From: CAZLRH01 sp964562015
GTDB taxonomy: Bacteria; Verrucomicrobiota; Verrucomicrobiia; Opitutales; JABDGR01
NCBI GenBank assembly: GCA_964562015.1
Contig: CAZLRH010000002.1
Span: 310,001 to 374,000 of the forward strand
Length of the DNA stretch: 64,000 nt
Reading direction: 5' to 3'
Under the pieces are notes generated by a model, which saw nothing but the letters and a program-made list of their open reading frames with translations, searched no databases and had not been told where the DNA came from. Made by a program: the position numbers and the translations under genes. Below, piece by piece: positions 7,384-15,686 of this stretch; the stretch's first letter is position 1, and each line of letters starts with the position of its first letter.

Positions 7384-9129
7384 TCACACCGGACGCGCCG
7401 TCAGGACGCCAAACACGGCCAGCACAACCAGCGGCAGCAAAAAGACCCAGGGCCGCGGGGCGCGCGCACGGGGCCGCGCCGCGAGCATCACCACGAGCAC
7501 CGCGACCGCCGCCACCTGCCCGGACCAATACGGCTCCAGTTGCAAACGCAAATGCAGTCCAGGAATTTCCCCCGCGACTCCCACCAAGCCATCCATGATG
7601 GCCGTGCCCGCCAGCCCTATGGCGTTGGCGCACCAGGAAAGCCACGTGAACGGCGGCCACGGCACAAGGCCAAACAGCATCGCCGCCACCCCCGCGCACA
7701 AGACGACCGACACCAGCGGCACGAGCAGCAGGTTCAGCAATAATCCGCTCGCGGAGACCACGCCGAAATATTCCGCCGTCAGTGGCGTGCTGCAGAGCAA
7801 GGCCGTCCACGAAATCGCGGCGGAAGCGAGCACCTTGTCCCAGAGCCAAAGCGTGCATTTTTGCCAGGGCGCGCGGCCGGAGGCTGGCAAATCCCGCCAG
7901 AGTGTGAATCGCGCCCGCGCCCAATGGAGCAGCGGCAACGCATACAACAAAAGCCCGAGCACGACGCAGTAAGAGAGTTGAAAACCCGGACTCCACAAAG
8001 CCGTCGGATCCAACGCGAGTGTCACCACGCTGGCCGCCACCCAGGCGGCGAGCGAAGCGCGAGGACGTTGCAGCCAGCGCGCGGCGACATAAAACGTGAA
8101 CATCAACGCCGCCCGGCGGGCCGAAGGACTGCCGCCGGTGATTTCCGTGTAAAGCCAGAGAAACGCCAGCGTCACCGCATCACCCGCCAGCGGCGGCAGG
8201 CGCGGCACCCGTCGCAGACACCACCACAGCGCGCCCGCCATGATGGCCACGTGCAGGCCGCTGATGGCGAACAGGTGCATCACCCCCGTCAGGGTGAACG
8301 CCTCGCGTTGCGTGTCGTCCAGCAACGTGGTTTTGCCCAACAGCATGGCGATGTAGATGTCGCCAAACGAATTTTCCAACACCGCCGGACCGCGCCGGAG
8401 GGAGCGTTCGAGCCTTTCGTTTTGCGCCACGAGCCAGGTTTGCAGCGCGGGCGGCGGAGCGGCTTCGCGGTACAAATGCCAGCGCTTGAGCGTGAACCAA
8501 ACGCCTTGATGCCGGAGGTAGGCGTTGAAGCGCGCGCCCGCGGCAGTGGCGGGTGCCGCATTTTTCAGCGAAAACGCCGGATCAATATAAGCGAGCAACC
8601 CCGTGAGCTGGAACGTTGCGCCGCGCACGGGCGGCGGCTCACCGGGCCGCAATTGCCCGCGAAAATAAACCTGCACGCCGCGCAACTCGGGCAAAACTTC
8701 CGGCGCCACCACTACTCGCCCCAACGCGGCACGCGTAAGGTCGTCGGGCCGCGGCGCATAAACGTAGGTGACACGCAAAGTCAGCGTGGCTTCGCGGGGC
8801 GGGAGGCGGGACCAGAGGGCCGGCGGAATGGGCACCCGCGCATCGTGCCACGCCCACGCCAGCAATAGGCCCGCGAGCAAAAAACATCCCACCCAGGCGC
8901 GAAAATTTCCACGCTGGTGAAAGGCCTGCGCGGGGGCGCGCACCGCGACGAACAGCGCCAGCGGCGCCAGGCCGAGCGCAAGAAGGATTTTTGGCGAAAC
9001 CGCGGGCCAGAGGTCGCCGCAGATATAACCGGCTAGCAAGGGCAGCACGATCCACAGCAAGGGAGCGCGGCCCGCGGCCGGCGGGCGCGAGGGCGAGTCC
9101 GGTTCGGGGAGCGCATCCGGCGGCTTCAC
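7384..9129 (-). CDS. comEC: ComEC/Rec2-family DNA-uptake channel, no metallo-beta-lactamase domain
   Basis: The protein is 581 residues with many membrane spans. It has the N-terminal DUF4131-like region and then the Competence domain, recognised by the HLFAISGLHVAIMAGALWW motif and by SPSARRAALMFTFYVAARWLQR. ComEC carries single-stranded DNA across the inner membrane in natural transformation. Typical family members are 700-800 residues and end in a periplasmic or cytosolic metallo-beta-lactamase domain; this one stops after the membrane domain (ending FLLPLVVLAVFGVLTARPV). It starts with GTG at 9129. No comEA or pilus gene is nearby. The lack of the lactamase domain is either natural for this lineage or met by a separate protein. 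Confidence 0.85.
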   Translation of the reverse strand: MKPPDALPEPDSPSRPPAAGRAPLLWIVLPLLAGYICGDLWPAVSPKILLALGLAPLALFVAVRAPAQAFHQRGNFRAWVGCFLLAGLLLAWAWHDARVPIPPALWSRLPPREATLTLRVTYVYAPRPDDLTRAALGRVVVAPEVLPELRGVQVYFRGQLRPGEPPPVRGATFQLTGLLAYIDPAFSLKNAAPATAAGARFNAYLRHQGVWFTLKRWHLYREAAPPPALQTWLVAQNERLERSLRRGPAVLENSFGDIYIAMLLGKTTLLDDTQREAFTLTGVMHLFAISGLHVAIMAGALWWCLRRVPRLPPLAGDAVTLAFLWLYTEITGGSPSARRAALMFTFYVAARWLQRPRASLAAWVAASVVTLALDPTALWSPGFQLSYCVVLGLLLYALPLLHWARARFTLWRDLPASGRAPWQKCTLWLWDKVLASAAISWTALLCSTPLTAEYFGVVSASGLLLNLLLVPLVSVVLCAGVAAMLFGLVPWPPFTWLSWCANAIGLAGTAIMDGLVGVAGEIPGLHLRLQLEPYWSGQVAAVAVLVVMLAARPRARAPRPWVFLLPLVVLAVFGVLTARPV

Positions 9130-9182
9130 GGCGGATACGCGTTAACCGCAAATCCGTCCGACCCGCAAAACAAAAGCACCGC

Positions 9183-10124
9183 CTAGAACGAATACATGAT
9201 GCCGCCGTGGAACGACAGATTGTCGTCGGGGCCGAGGTTGGTGCCCGCGATGCCGTTCGAGCCGGAACCGTCGTTGTTCACGCCCCACGTGCCGCCGATG
9301 CGCAGAAAAACCCCATGGTAAACTTCATAATCCACATCAAGGCTGGCTTCGAAAAACGCATAGCCGTTGCGCCAGTTCTGGCCGGCGACCTTGTTGCCGC
9401 CGTTGTACACATCGGCCTCCAACACCCCGACCTCGAGCTTGCCGCCGAGGTAGAGGCCCTTGACGCCGAGCAGGTCGCCCAGATCCAGCACATGCGACAA
9501 GCGACCGCTCAGGATGCTGCGGCCAAACGTCGGATCGTAGCTGAAATAAATCGCCGGGTGCGAAATAACGCGGCCCGTGAATCCGACATAAATATCGCCG
9601 GCGGACTTGGTGCCCCACGTCGCGGGCAAACCCGAACCCTGCACGCTCTTATTGTAGAAGAGGAGGTTGCCGCCGATGTCGATGTCCGTCCATTCCATCA
9701 AATGGTAGCGCCAGCCGCCGGTGGCATCGAGTTCCTCCGCATAGGGAGAATGCAACGGCAGGGTGCCGGTGACGGACGAGTAGCCCTCGCCACCAAACAG
9801 TGGGCTGACCCAGGTGAACTCCGGCACCATGGAGGCACCGCCCGCCTTTTTGCCGTAAAGAATCGGGCGGCTGACGTAATCCACGCCAACCGTGAAATCC
9901 TGCTGGCTGCCTTTGCCGAACATGCGGGTCGTGTCAAAACTCGCAAAACTGTCCCACGCCTCAGAATTGACAGTGTACCACGCCGGGCCGTTGGCGGGCG
10001 ACGCGTAGTGATAAGGATCGCTCTCGAGGGGCTGGGCGGCCAGCGGGCGGGCGAAAAACGGCAGGGCCAGGAGCCCCAACAAGCCGGCGACAGATGATTT
10101 TGCGCAGAAGGATTTATTAATCAT
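9183..10124 (-). CDS. Exported outer-membrane-type beta protein
   Basis: The protein is 313 residues. ATG 10124 gives a clear signal peptide (MINKSFCAKSSVAGLLGLLA, cleavage likely after RPLAAQ). The mature part is rich in alternating Gly/Tyr/aromatic strands and ends in Phe (NLSFHGGIMYSF), the usual C-terminal signature of outer-membrane barrels. I do not recognise a specific family; it could be a porin-like or conserved barrel of unknown cargo. The open frame extends to 10265 but that extension has no signal-like features. It stands alone between comEC and uvrC. Confidence 0.7.
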   Translation of the reverse strand: MINKSFCAKSSVAGLLGLLALPFFARPLAAQPLESDPYHYASPANGPAWYTVNSEAWDSFASFDTTRMFGKGSQQDFTVGVDYVSRPILYGKKAGGASMVPEFTWVSPLFGGEGYSSVTGTLPLHSPYAEELDATGGWRYHLMEWTDIDIGGNLLFYNKSVQGSGLPATWGTKSAGDIYVGFTGRVISHPAIYFSYDPTFGRSILSGRLSHVLDLGDLLGVKGLYLGGKLEVGVLEADVYNGGNKVAGQNWRNGYAFFEASLDVDYEVYHGVFLRIGGTWGVNNDGSGSNGIAGTNLGPDDNLSFHGGIMYSF

Positions 10125-10333
10125 TGTGACACAGGTGTGCCACAGCCGGAGACGAGTAGCAATGGTCTTTGCGTCCGCGCCCATCAGGTGAAACCCCCAT
10201 ACACTGGCGAAGCATATTTTTATCACGCGCGCATCACTTTCACCGGTCTGTACCATTTCCGCCATGAATTCCGGAGCCGTGCGACTCGCTCTTGCGACTT
10301 TGATCCATTTAGGACGAAGACTTTATTCGTGCC

Positions 10334-11821
10334 TTATTTCGCCAGAAACGCCTGGAGCCGCGCGGCGAGCGTGGGGCCGACGCCGGAGACTTCGGCGAGT
10401 TCCGCGGCGGTGGCGGCGCGGAGGCGCTCGATGGTTTTAAAATGCGCAAGGAGCGCAGCCTTGCGCGTCGGCCCGAGGCCGGAAAAATCGTCGAGCACGC
10501 TTTCGCGGATTTTCTTCGAGCGGAGCTTGGCGTTGTAGGTGTTGGCGAAGCGGTGGGCCTCGTCGCGAATGCGCTGGAGCAGGTGCAGCGCAGGGGAATC
10601 AGGCGGGAGCTTCACGTCGGCGCGGTCGCCAGGGAAGACAATGGTTTCCTCGCGCTTGGCGAGGCCGATGAGCGCGGGCGGCGGCAATTCGCACACGAGG
10701 AACGCTTTCAGCGCGGCGTGCACCTGGCCCTTGCCGCCGTCAATCACCACGAGATCGGGAAAGGGCGTTTGCTCGCGGTGCAGGCGCAGGTAGCGGCGGG
10801 CGACGACCTGCTCCATCGCGCGGAAATCGTCGTTGCCGATGTCGCCGCGGATGCGGAACAGGCGGTAGCCGGCCTTGTCGGGCGCCAGGCCCGCGAAGCG
10901 CGACATCGCGGCGACGACGAGCGTGCCGGAGATGTGCGAAATGTCGAAGCACTCAAAGGTTTGCGGCGGCGCAGGCAGGCCGAGAATTTCGCCGAGCAGG
11001 CGCGGGGCCTCGGGGGCGGACAGCGGCAAGGCCGGGGCGCGGCGCTCGTAGCGTCGGTCGCGCGAGGTATTGGCGGAGGTGAGTTCGAGCGCCTGCACGG
11101 CGTCGCGCAGTTGCGCGGCACGCTCAAAGCGGCGCTCCGTGGCGGCGGTGAGCATTTGCGCGCGCAGGTCGTCGAGCCAGACGCGGGTTTTGCCCTCGAG
11201 AAAAGCGACAGCCTCGGCCAGTTTCGCGGCGTACTCGCCGGGCGTGATTTCATTGGGATGCCCGTAGATTTCCGCGCGGGCGTCACCGTAGAGACGGAAG
11301 CGGCCGGAGCCGTCGGGTGCGGGTATGGGCGGCGCGGCGTCGCCGAGCAAAACCCCGAATTGCTTGCGCATTTCGGCGAGCGTGCGGCGCAGGAGAGTGG
11401 GATTGGCGTACGGGCCGAAGTAGCGCGAGCCGTCCTCGCGGCGCAACCGCGTGAGGCGGAAGCGCGGAAACGTTTCGCGCGCATCGAGCCGGACGAGGAG
11501 GAAGCGCTTGTCGTCGATGAAATCCGTGTTGTACTTCGGCTTCCACTGCTTGATGAGTTTGCCCTCGAGGAGAAGCGCCTCCGTCTCGGAGCGGACTTCG
11601 AGGGTGTCGAGGTCGAAGACCAGCGGAATCATCGCGGCGATTTTCGGCTGTTGAAAAGACGCGCGGCGCCCGCGCTGAAAATAGGAGGAGACACGCTTCT
11701 TGAGATCCTTAGCCTTGCCGACATACAAAATCGCGCCAAAGCGGTCCTTCATCAAATAGACGCCCGGCCGGTGCGAGAGGCGCCGGAGCTTTTCCTTGAG
11801 GCGGGAGGGGGACGAGGGCAA
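10334..11821 (-). CDS. uvrC: Excinuclease ABC subunit C (UvrC)
   Basis: UvrC makes both incisions around a damaged base in nucleotide excision repair. The 495-residue protein shows the GIY-YIG nuclease at the N terminus (RPGVYLMKDRFGAILYVGKA), a UVR motif (LRAQMLTAATERRFERAAQL), the RNase H-like central domain (FECFDISHISGTLVVAAM, then DLVVIDGGKGQVHAAL) and tandem helix-hairpin-helix motifs at the end (FSGLGPTRKAALL, VSGVGPTLAARL). It is shorter than the 600 or so residues of E. coli UvrC but within the range of compact forms. The start appears to be TTG at 11821; no ATG or GTG lies in frame further upstream before a stop. The leader is a pyrimidine-rich short repeat. Confidence 0.95.
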   Translation of the reverse strand: MPSSPSRLKEKLRRLSHRPGVYLMKDRFGAILYVGKAKDLKKRVSSYFQRGRRASFQQPKIAAMIPLVFDLDTLEVRSETEALLLEGKLIKQWKPKYNTDFIDDKRFLLVRLDARETFPRFRLTRLRREDGSRYFGPYANPTLLRRTLAEMRKQFGVLLGDAAPPIPAPDGSGRFRLYGDARAEIYGHPNEITPGEYAAKLAEAVAFLEGKTRVWLDDLRAQMLTAATERRFERAAQLRDAVQALELTSANTSRDRRYERRAPALPLSAPEAPRLLGEILGLPAPPQTFECFDISHISGTLVVAAMSRFAGLAPDKAGYRLFRIRGDIGNDDFRAMEQVVARRYLRLHREQTPFPDLVVIDGGKGQVHAALKAFLVCELPPPALIGLAKREETIVFPGDRADVKLPPDSPALHLLQRIRDEAHRFANTYNAKLRSKKIRESVLDDFSGLGPTRKAALLAHFKTIERLRAATAAELAEVSGVGPTLAARLQAFLAK

Positions 11822-11857
11822 GGCGGAGGAAAGTGGAAACGAGAAGCGGGGACGATT

Positions 11858-11945
11858 GAAGTTGGAAATTGGAAGCTAGAAGTTGGAGGCGGAGGCCCGG
11901 AGGTGAAGAAATTTCACCGCGAAGGACACGAAGCGCACGAAGGAC
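11858..11945 (-). repeat. Short tandem repeats upstream of uvrC
   Basis: Two adjacent blocks are present. At 11858-11895 there are AGTTGGAA/GGAAGCTAGAAGT units (CTTCCAACTT-type on the uvrC strand). At 11916-11945 there are CGAAGGACACGAAGCGCAC units. Both belong to the same class of 7-10-nt intergenic repeats seen before other starts; the first block resembles those before phoU and after nusB. Confidence 0.5.
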
Positions 11946-12042
11946 TCTCCGCAAATCTCACACCGGAAAACGCTTGGCGTCCGACGGCAAAGGCTACACA
12001 GGCGTCCCACGTGTCCTGTGCGTACTCACGCGCCAGCACCGG

Positions 12043-12342
12043 TTATTTCCCGGGGGTCGGTGCCGGGGAGACCGGCGTGCTCGTGGTGTTGCCGGGGCCA
12101 GTGTAATTGGGATGCGCGGGGTCGGACAAGGTGCCCGCGGGAGACTGTTGCACGACGGTTTCGTGGGCTTCGCCGGGGTGGCCTTCCGCCGGCGCCCAGG
12201 TGCGCACGTATTCCTTCTCGGAAATATTGGGCGTAAGCGCGTTGTTCAGACCCTGGTCGCTGTAGCCGAGGCTGCGGCAGCCGGCCAGGCCGAGCAAAAC
12301 CAGCAACGTGACGGCAGGAACAAGAAGGGGGAATTTTTTCAT
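12043..12342 (-). CDS. Small lipoprotein
   Basis: The protein is about 99 residues. ATG 12342 gives a type II signal (MKKFPLLVPAVTLLVLLG) ending in the lipobox LAGC, so a lipid-anchored envelope protein is expected. The rest is Pro/Thr/Gly-rich and unstructured (ending STPVSPAPTPGK), without a recognisable domain. An alternative upstream start at 12378 would add 12 residues ahead of the signal and is less likely. It is downstream of nothing obvious on its strand and convergent with none. Function unknown. Confidence 0.6.
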   Translation of the reverse strand: MKKFPLLVPAVTLLVLLGLAGCRSLGYSDQGLNNALTPNISEKEYVRTWAPAEGHPGEAHETVVQQSPAGTLSDPAHPNYTGPGNTTSTPVSPAPTPGK

Positions 12343-12464
12343 CGCGCGAGGGAGTGGGCGGTCATCCGGTATGATCACCAGGCTAATTCAGGTGGCTGGT
12401 TTTGGCAAGCCGCGAGCAAGGGCAGCCGCAGGTAATGGCACACTTAGAAAAGTGCCGACTTCGC

Positions 12465-12548
12465 TTTCGTAGCGCGGAGCTTTAGCCCGCGCGGCTTGCA
12501 ATTTTCACAGACTTTTTGAAGCGCAGGCTAAAACTCCGCGCTACGAAA
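12465..12548. repeat. Inverted repeat, GTAGCGCGGAG family
   Basis: The 23-nt arms at 12465-12487 and 12526-12548 match at 22 of 23 positions (core TAGCGCGGAGCTTTAGCC and its complement), with 38 bases between. Related sequence (CTAAAGCGCCGCACTACGAGG) recurs at about 20170 and 21100. It lies upstream of the cupin gene. It looks like a dispersed palindromic element, not a terminator, since no U-tract follows. Confidence 0.65.
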
Positions 12549-12631
12549 ACAAGGCGGCTCGCCAAACTGTACCACTATCGAGCCGCAATAGGTTTTGACA
12601 GGGCCGCGGCCTTGGGGCCACTTTTGAGTCC

Positions 12632-13111
12632 ATGCGCAAGGTCAACACCAACCTACTGGAAGAAGTGGCATGGACGTCACCCCAGGGGAAATTTGCGGGC
12701 GCGGGCAAAGAGGTTTCCGAGGCGCTGGGCCGCGAGCCGCAATCCACTGACGTGATGAAGCGCCAGCCGTTCGACGTGGAAATCCTCCGCATCCCGCCCG
12801 GCAAAACGCCCTACCCGTTCCATTCGCACAGCGCGCAATGGGAATTTTACCACGTCCTCGCCGGCACCGGCCAGGTGCGGCACCAGGACGGCCTCACTCC
12901 GCTCGAGCCGGGCGACGCGTTTATTTTCGAACCGGGGCAGCCCCACCAATTGATTAATAACAGCACCCAGGATTTGATTATTTACGTGGTGGCGGACAAT
13001 CCCTTCGGCGAATCCTGCCACTATCCCGACAGCCAGAAGTGGCTGGTGCGCTCACCCGAGCGCCGGCTCCTCCGTTCCGACGCGCTCAAGTACTACGACG
13101 GCGAGGAATAA
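12632..13111 (+). CDS. Cupin-domain protein
   Basis: The 159-residue protein has a single cupin beta-barrel. Motif 1 is seen in YPFHSHSAQWEFYHVLAGTG (metal-binding His pair and Glu) and motif 2 in PGDAFIFEPGQPHQLINN. Such one-domain cupins bind a metal and may be isomerases, dioxygenases or small-molecule sensors; nothing here sets the substrate. The N-terminal 50 residues and the C-terminal tail (SERRLLRSDALKYYDGEE-like) flank the barrel. rsmE begins 22 bp downstream, so the two may be co-transcribed. Confidence 0.8.
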   Translation: MRKVNTNLLEEVAWTSPQGKFAGAGKEVSEALGREPQSTDVMKRQPFDVEILRIPPGKTPYPFHSHSAQWEFYHVLAGTGQVRHQDGLTPLEPGDAFIFEPGQPHQLINNSTQDLIIYVVADNPFGESCHYPDSQKWLVRSPERRLLRSDALKYYDGEE

Positions 13112-13133
13112 ACGTTGGCCCGCCCTGCTTCCC

Positions 13134-13853
13134 GTGAATCTCGTGCTTTTTGAAACGGCGGCGCAGGCCGCTTGCCTGGTGGCGGACGACCCGCGCGCCG
13201 CGCATATCCGCGACGTCTTGCGAATGCGCCCGGGAGACAAACTGTTCGTCGGCGTCGTGAACGGCCCGCGCGGCCAGGCGACCATCGCGGACGATGGTCC
13301 GGCGGGGATGAAATTGGACATCGTGTGGGAGAAAACGACGGAACCGCTGCGGCCCATCACGGTGCTGGTGGGCCGGCCGCGGCCCCAAACTGCGCGGGAT
13401 TTGTTGCGCGAGGCCGCGAGTTTCGGCGTGGCGGCGCTGCATTTTTTCGGCGCGGAAAAAGGCGAGGCCTCGTACGCGAGCAGCACGCTGTGGAGCAGTG
13501 GCGAATGGGCCCAACGGTTGCGCGAGGGCGCGGCGCAAGCCTTTGCGACTGGCATTCCTACCGTGGAACAACATGCCTCGCTGGCGGCGGCGCTGGAGAA
13601 AATTGCGGAGGCCTCCGGTGCGCGGCTGGCGCTCGATGTTTACGAAGGCACCGCGCCGTTGTCGGCGCTGGTGCCGGCCAGCGGGCCGGTGATTTTGGCG
13701 CTGGGGGCCGAGCGCGGCTGGGCCGCGGCGGAACGCACCGCGCTGAGAGCCGCGGGCTTTGCCCTCGGTCACTTGGGGCAGCGCGTGCTGCGGACGGAGA
13801 CGGCCCTGGTGGCGGGCCTAAGCGTGGTGCTCGCGCGCCGCGGGGAATTTTAA
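13134..13853 (+). CDS. rsmE: 16S rRNA (uracil-1498-N3)-methyltransferase RsmE
   Basis: RsmE is a SPOUT-class enzyme that methylates U1498 of 16S rRNA using S-adenosylmethionine. The protein has 239 residues. The N-terminal PUA-like part contains AHIRDVLRMRPGD. The C-terminal knot carries the family signatures LVGRPRPQTARDLLREAASFG, ILALGAERGW and LGQRVLRTETALVAGLSVVL, the last two forming the methyl-donor pocket. The start is GTG 13134. It sits just after the cupin gene. The N-terminal domain is somewhat shorter than in E. coli. Confidence 0.9.
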   Translation: MNLVLFETAAQAACLVADDPRAAHIRDVLRMRPGDKLFVGVVNGPRGQATIADDGPAGMKLDIVWEKTTEPLRPITVLVGRPRPQTARDLLREAASFGVAALHFFGAEKGEASYASSTLWSSGEWAQRLREGAAQAFATGIPTVEQHASLAAALEKIAEASGARLALDVYEGTAPLSALVPASGPVILALGAERGWAAAERTALRAAGFALGHLGQRVLRTETALVAGLSVVLARRGEF

Positions 13854-13901
13854 ATTTCCTCGGGCCGCCGCAAGCGGCGCCCCTACCCAAGCCCCTGGAG
13901 T

Positions 13902-14630
13902 TTATTTGCCGCCGCCTTCGAGAATGCCCTCCACGCGGGCGAGCGTTTTCATACTAAATAGTACTGCAAGCACCAGCCCGGCGGTGACGGCCAGCAGGAT
14001 GGCTTCGCGAAATTTCTTGTCGAAATCCACCCGGTCCTGCGAGGCCTGATCCAGGTCGGCGAAACGGTTTTTGGCGGCGATTTCCAGTTCGGCGACATAG
14101 GCATCGAGCTTGTCGTTGGGTTCGCGGTCGATGCCGCGCACCTGCTGATCCACGTCCAACACGCTCGCAGGATCGCCGGGCCGGTAATTTTTCAGCGCGA
14201 GGCGGTAGGCATTGTCGAGGCGCGCGTGGCTGGCGAGGAAATCGTCAATGGGGGCGGTGCGTAATTTTTCTTCGGTCAATTCGATGCGGGCTTTTTCCAA
14301 AGTGGCGGTCAGCTGTTTTTCCTCGTCCTCGAAGGACGCCCAGTAACGCTGGTAATCGGCGGGATTGCCGCCGCGCAGGAGGACATTTTTCCATTCCTGC
14401 ACCTGCTGCTTGAAATCAACTTGCGCGTGGCGCACGAGGTCAATCGCCTGGAGCAATTGCGCGGCGGCGTCGAGCGCGGCCTTCTGGCGCTGGTTGGCCT
14501 GATCCACCGCGAGGAGGCCCCAAACGGTGATGGCCACAAGCAGGAGGCTCAACGCGCCCACGAGCCAGAGCAGGCGGGCCCGCAAGCAGACCAGCACATT
14601 TTGGCGGCGAATGGCGTCGGAGGCGGACAT
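13902..14630 (-). CDS. Membrane-bound four-helix-bundle sensor domain without output domain
   Basis: The 242-residue protein has a transmembrane helix near residues 20-45 (LLWLVGALSLLLVAITVWGLL), a helical periplasmic domain of about 150 residues with the QVQEWKNVLLRGGNPADYQR stretch typical of chemoreceptor-type sensor bundles, and a second transmembrane helix near 210-230 (AILLAVTAGLVLAVLFSM). It then stops after about 15 residues, where a chemoreceptor would continue into HAMP and signalling domains. So it is a sensor module alone, either a truncated receptor or a partner for another protein. A distinctive repeat leader precedes the ATG. Confidence 0.7.
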   Translation of the reverse strand: MSASDAIRRQNVLVCLRARLLWLVGALSLLLVAITVWGLLAVDQANQRQKAALDAAAQLLQAIDLVRHAQVDFKQQVQEWKNVLLRGGNPADYQRYWASFEDEEKQLTATLEKARIELTEEKLRTAPIDDFLASHARLDNAYRLALKNYRPGDPASVLDVDQQVRGIDREPNDKLDAYVAELEIAAKNRFADLDQASQDRVDFDKKFREAILLAVTAGLVLAVLFSMKTLARVEGILEGGGK

Positions 14631-14640
14631 GGGAGGAAAG

Positions 14641-14720
14641 TGTTCTAGTGCTTAGTGTTCTAGTGCTTAGTTCTTAGTTCTTAGTTCTTAGTGCGTTGTA
14701 CGTTGTACGTAGTTTTTAGT
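14641..14720 (-). repeat. CTAAGCACTAG / CTAAGAA tandem-repeat leader
   Basis: On the plus strand this reads as two TGTTCTAGTGCTTAG units, then three GTTCTTA units, then two CGTTGTA units. On the coding strand of the 14630 gene it ends ACTAAGCACTAGAACACTTTCC about 5 bases before the ATG. The same ending, with one base changed, precedes pdhB at 1559 in the same orientation. Confidence 0.7.
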
Positions 14721-14836
14721 TTTCGAGTGCGCGGGGTTCAAGCGCAGGGTGATGAAAAAATTGGCGAGTGCCGGTTACGCTTTCGGGCGCGACTTGCCGG
14801 CAGCCTGCAGCGGGCATTCATTTGCCATCCTCCCGC

Positions 14837-15625
14837 TCAAGCATCGGTCCGGCGGGAGATCCCGAGCTGGCGGCCGAGGTTTTTGGTGATTTGCCGCACG
14901 AGCAGAAAAAGGCACAGGGCCGCCACCACGCCGCAGGTGAAAAACGCGCCGAGCGCAGCCACTTCCAACAAAACTTTTTCCGGGCGCTGGATTAAAACCA
15001 TAAAGGTCAGACCCATCGCGAGGGAAACCACCTGGCCAATCCAGGCGGCCCACCAGAGGACGACGAGCTGGCTCCGCGGCACGTTATCCCAATCCGGCAC
15101 CGTGCAGGCAGCCTGTGACAGCGTGCCCAGGACGACGTACGGTTTCCAAAAGCTGACGACCGGCAGAAAAAACCACCACACGGACATGGCTGCCGATTCT
15201 AGTGGCGCGACATTGCCGAAACGCCGCACCACGCGGATGGCGCGCCACAACCAGAGGCAGAAAAACACCGCCACCGCCATAAAGGCCACGAGAAAGACGC
15301 CGCCGGTTACTTCGGCCGCGAGCATTTCCACCACGCCATAAGCGCCGCCGACCCCCACGGGCGGCCCCTCGTCCATGCGCCACGGCACGTGGTCCTGCGG
15401 CAGCCGCACGAGCGTCACCCACGCAAAACCACACGCGATCGCCGCAAGGACATAAAAACCCAGCAAAACCTGCAGTATCCGGGCCCGCCCGCGCAAACTG
15501 GACCAGGAGGTGGATTCGCGCCGGGGCTCCGCCGGAGCCTCCAGGTTCGACGAAAACGGCATGGCCGACAACATCGGCGCGACGCGCGGAGCCGCGGGCG
15601 GTTCGTTAGGCGGCGGGGTTTCCAT
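14837..15625 (-). CDS. DUF4328-type multi-span membrane protein
   Basis: The protein is about 262 residues (start METPPPNEPPAAPRVAPM at 15625). After a Pro-rich cytosolic N terminus there are about six transmembrane helices. The centre has the DUF4328-like signature of FCLWLWRAIRVVRRFGN followed by WWFFLPVVSFWKPYVVL. The role of these proteins is unknown, though they are often found in signalling contexts. It lies immediately downstream of the cystathionine gamma-synthase-like gene on the same strand (61 bp), which may be coincidental. Confidence 0.7.
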   Translation of the reverse strand: METPPPNEPPAAPRVAPMLSAMPFSSNLEAPAEPRRESTSWSSLRGRARILQVLLGFYVLAAIACGFAWVTLVRLPQDHVPWRMDEGPPVGVGGAYGVVEMLAAEVTGGVFLVAFMAVAVFFCLWLWRAIRVVRRFGNVAPLESAAMSVWWFFLPVVSFWKPYVVLGTLSQAACTVPDWDNVPRSQLVVLWWAAWIGQVVSLAMGLTFMVLIQRPEKVLLEVAALGAFFTCGVVAALCLFLLVRQITKNLGRQLGISRRTDA

Positions 15626-15686
15626 AACCGGAGAGACGAGGACCGGCAGTCGCGGGGAAATCTCCCGCCCGGCTCCGGGCCCTGTC

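Noticed and set aside
6644..7996. A 450-residue minus-strand frame across the terminase and comEC 3' ends
   Set aside because: Arg/Ala/Gly-rich shadow sequence with no motif; both underlying genes are well supported.
10442..12106. A 554-residue open frame on the plus strand opposite uvrC
   Set aside because: It mirrors uvrC codon by codon, lacks recognisable domains and is a typical GC-rich antisense frame; uvrC motifs are unambiguous.
12043..14720. Repeats considered as a CRISPR array
   Set aside because: Repeats are dispersed, of several unrelated families, without regular spacers or cas genes.
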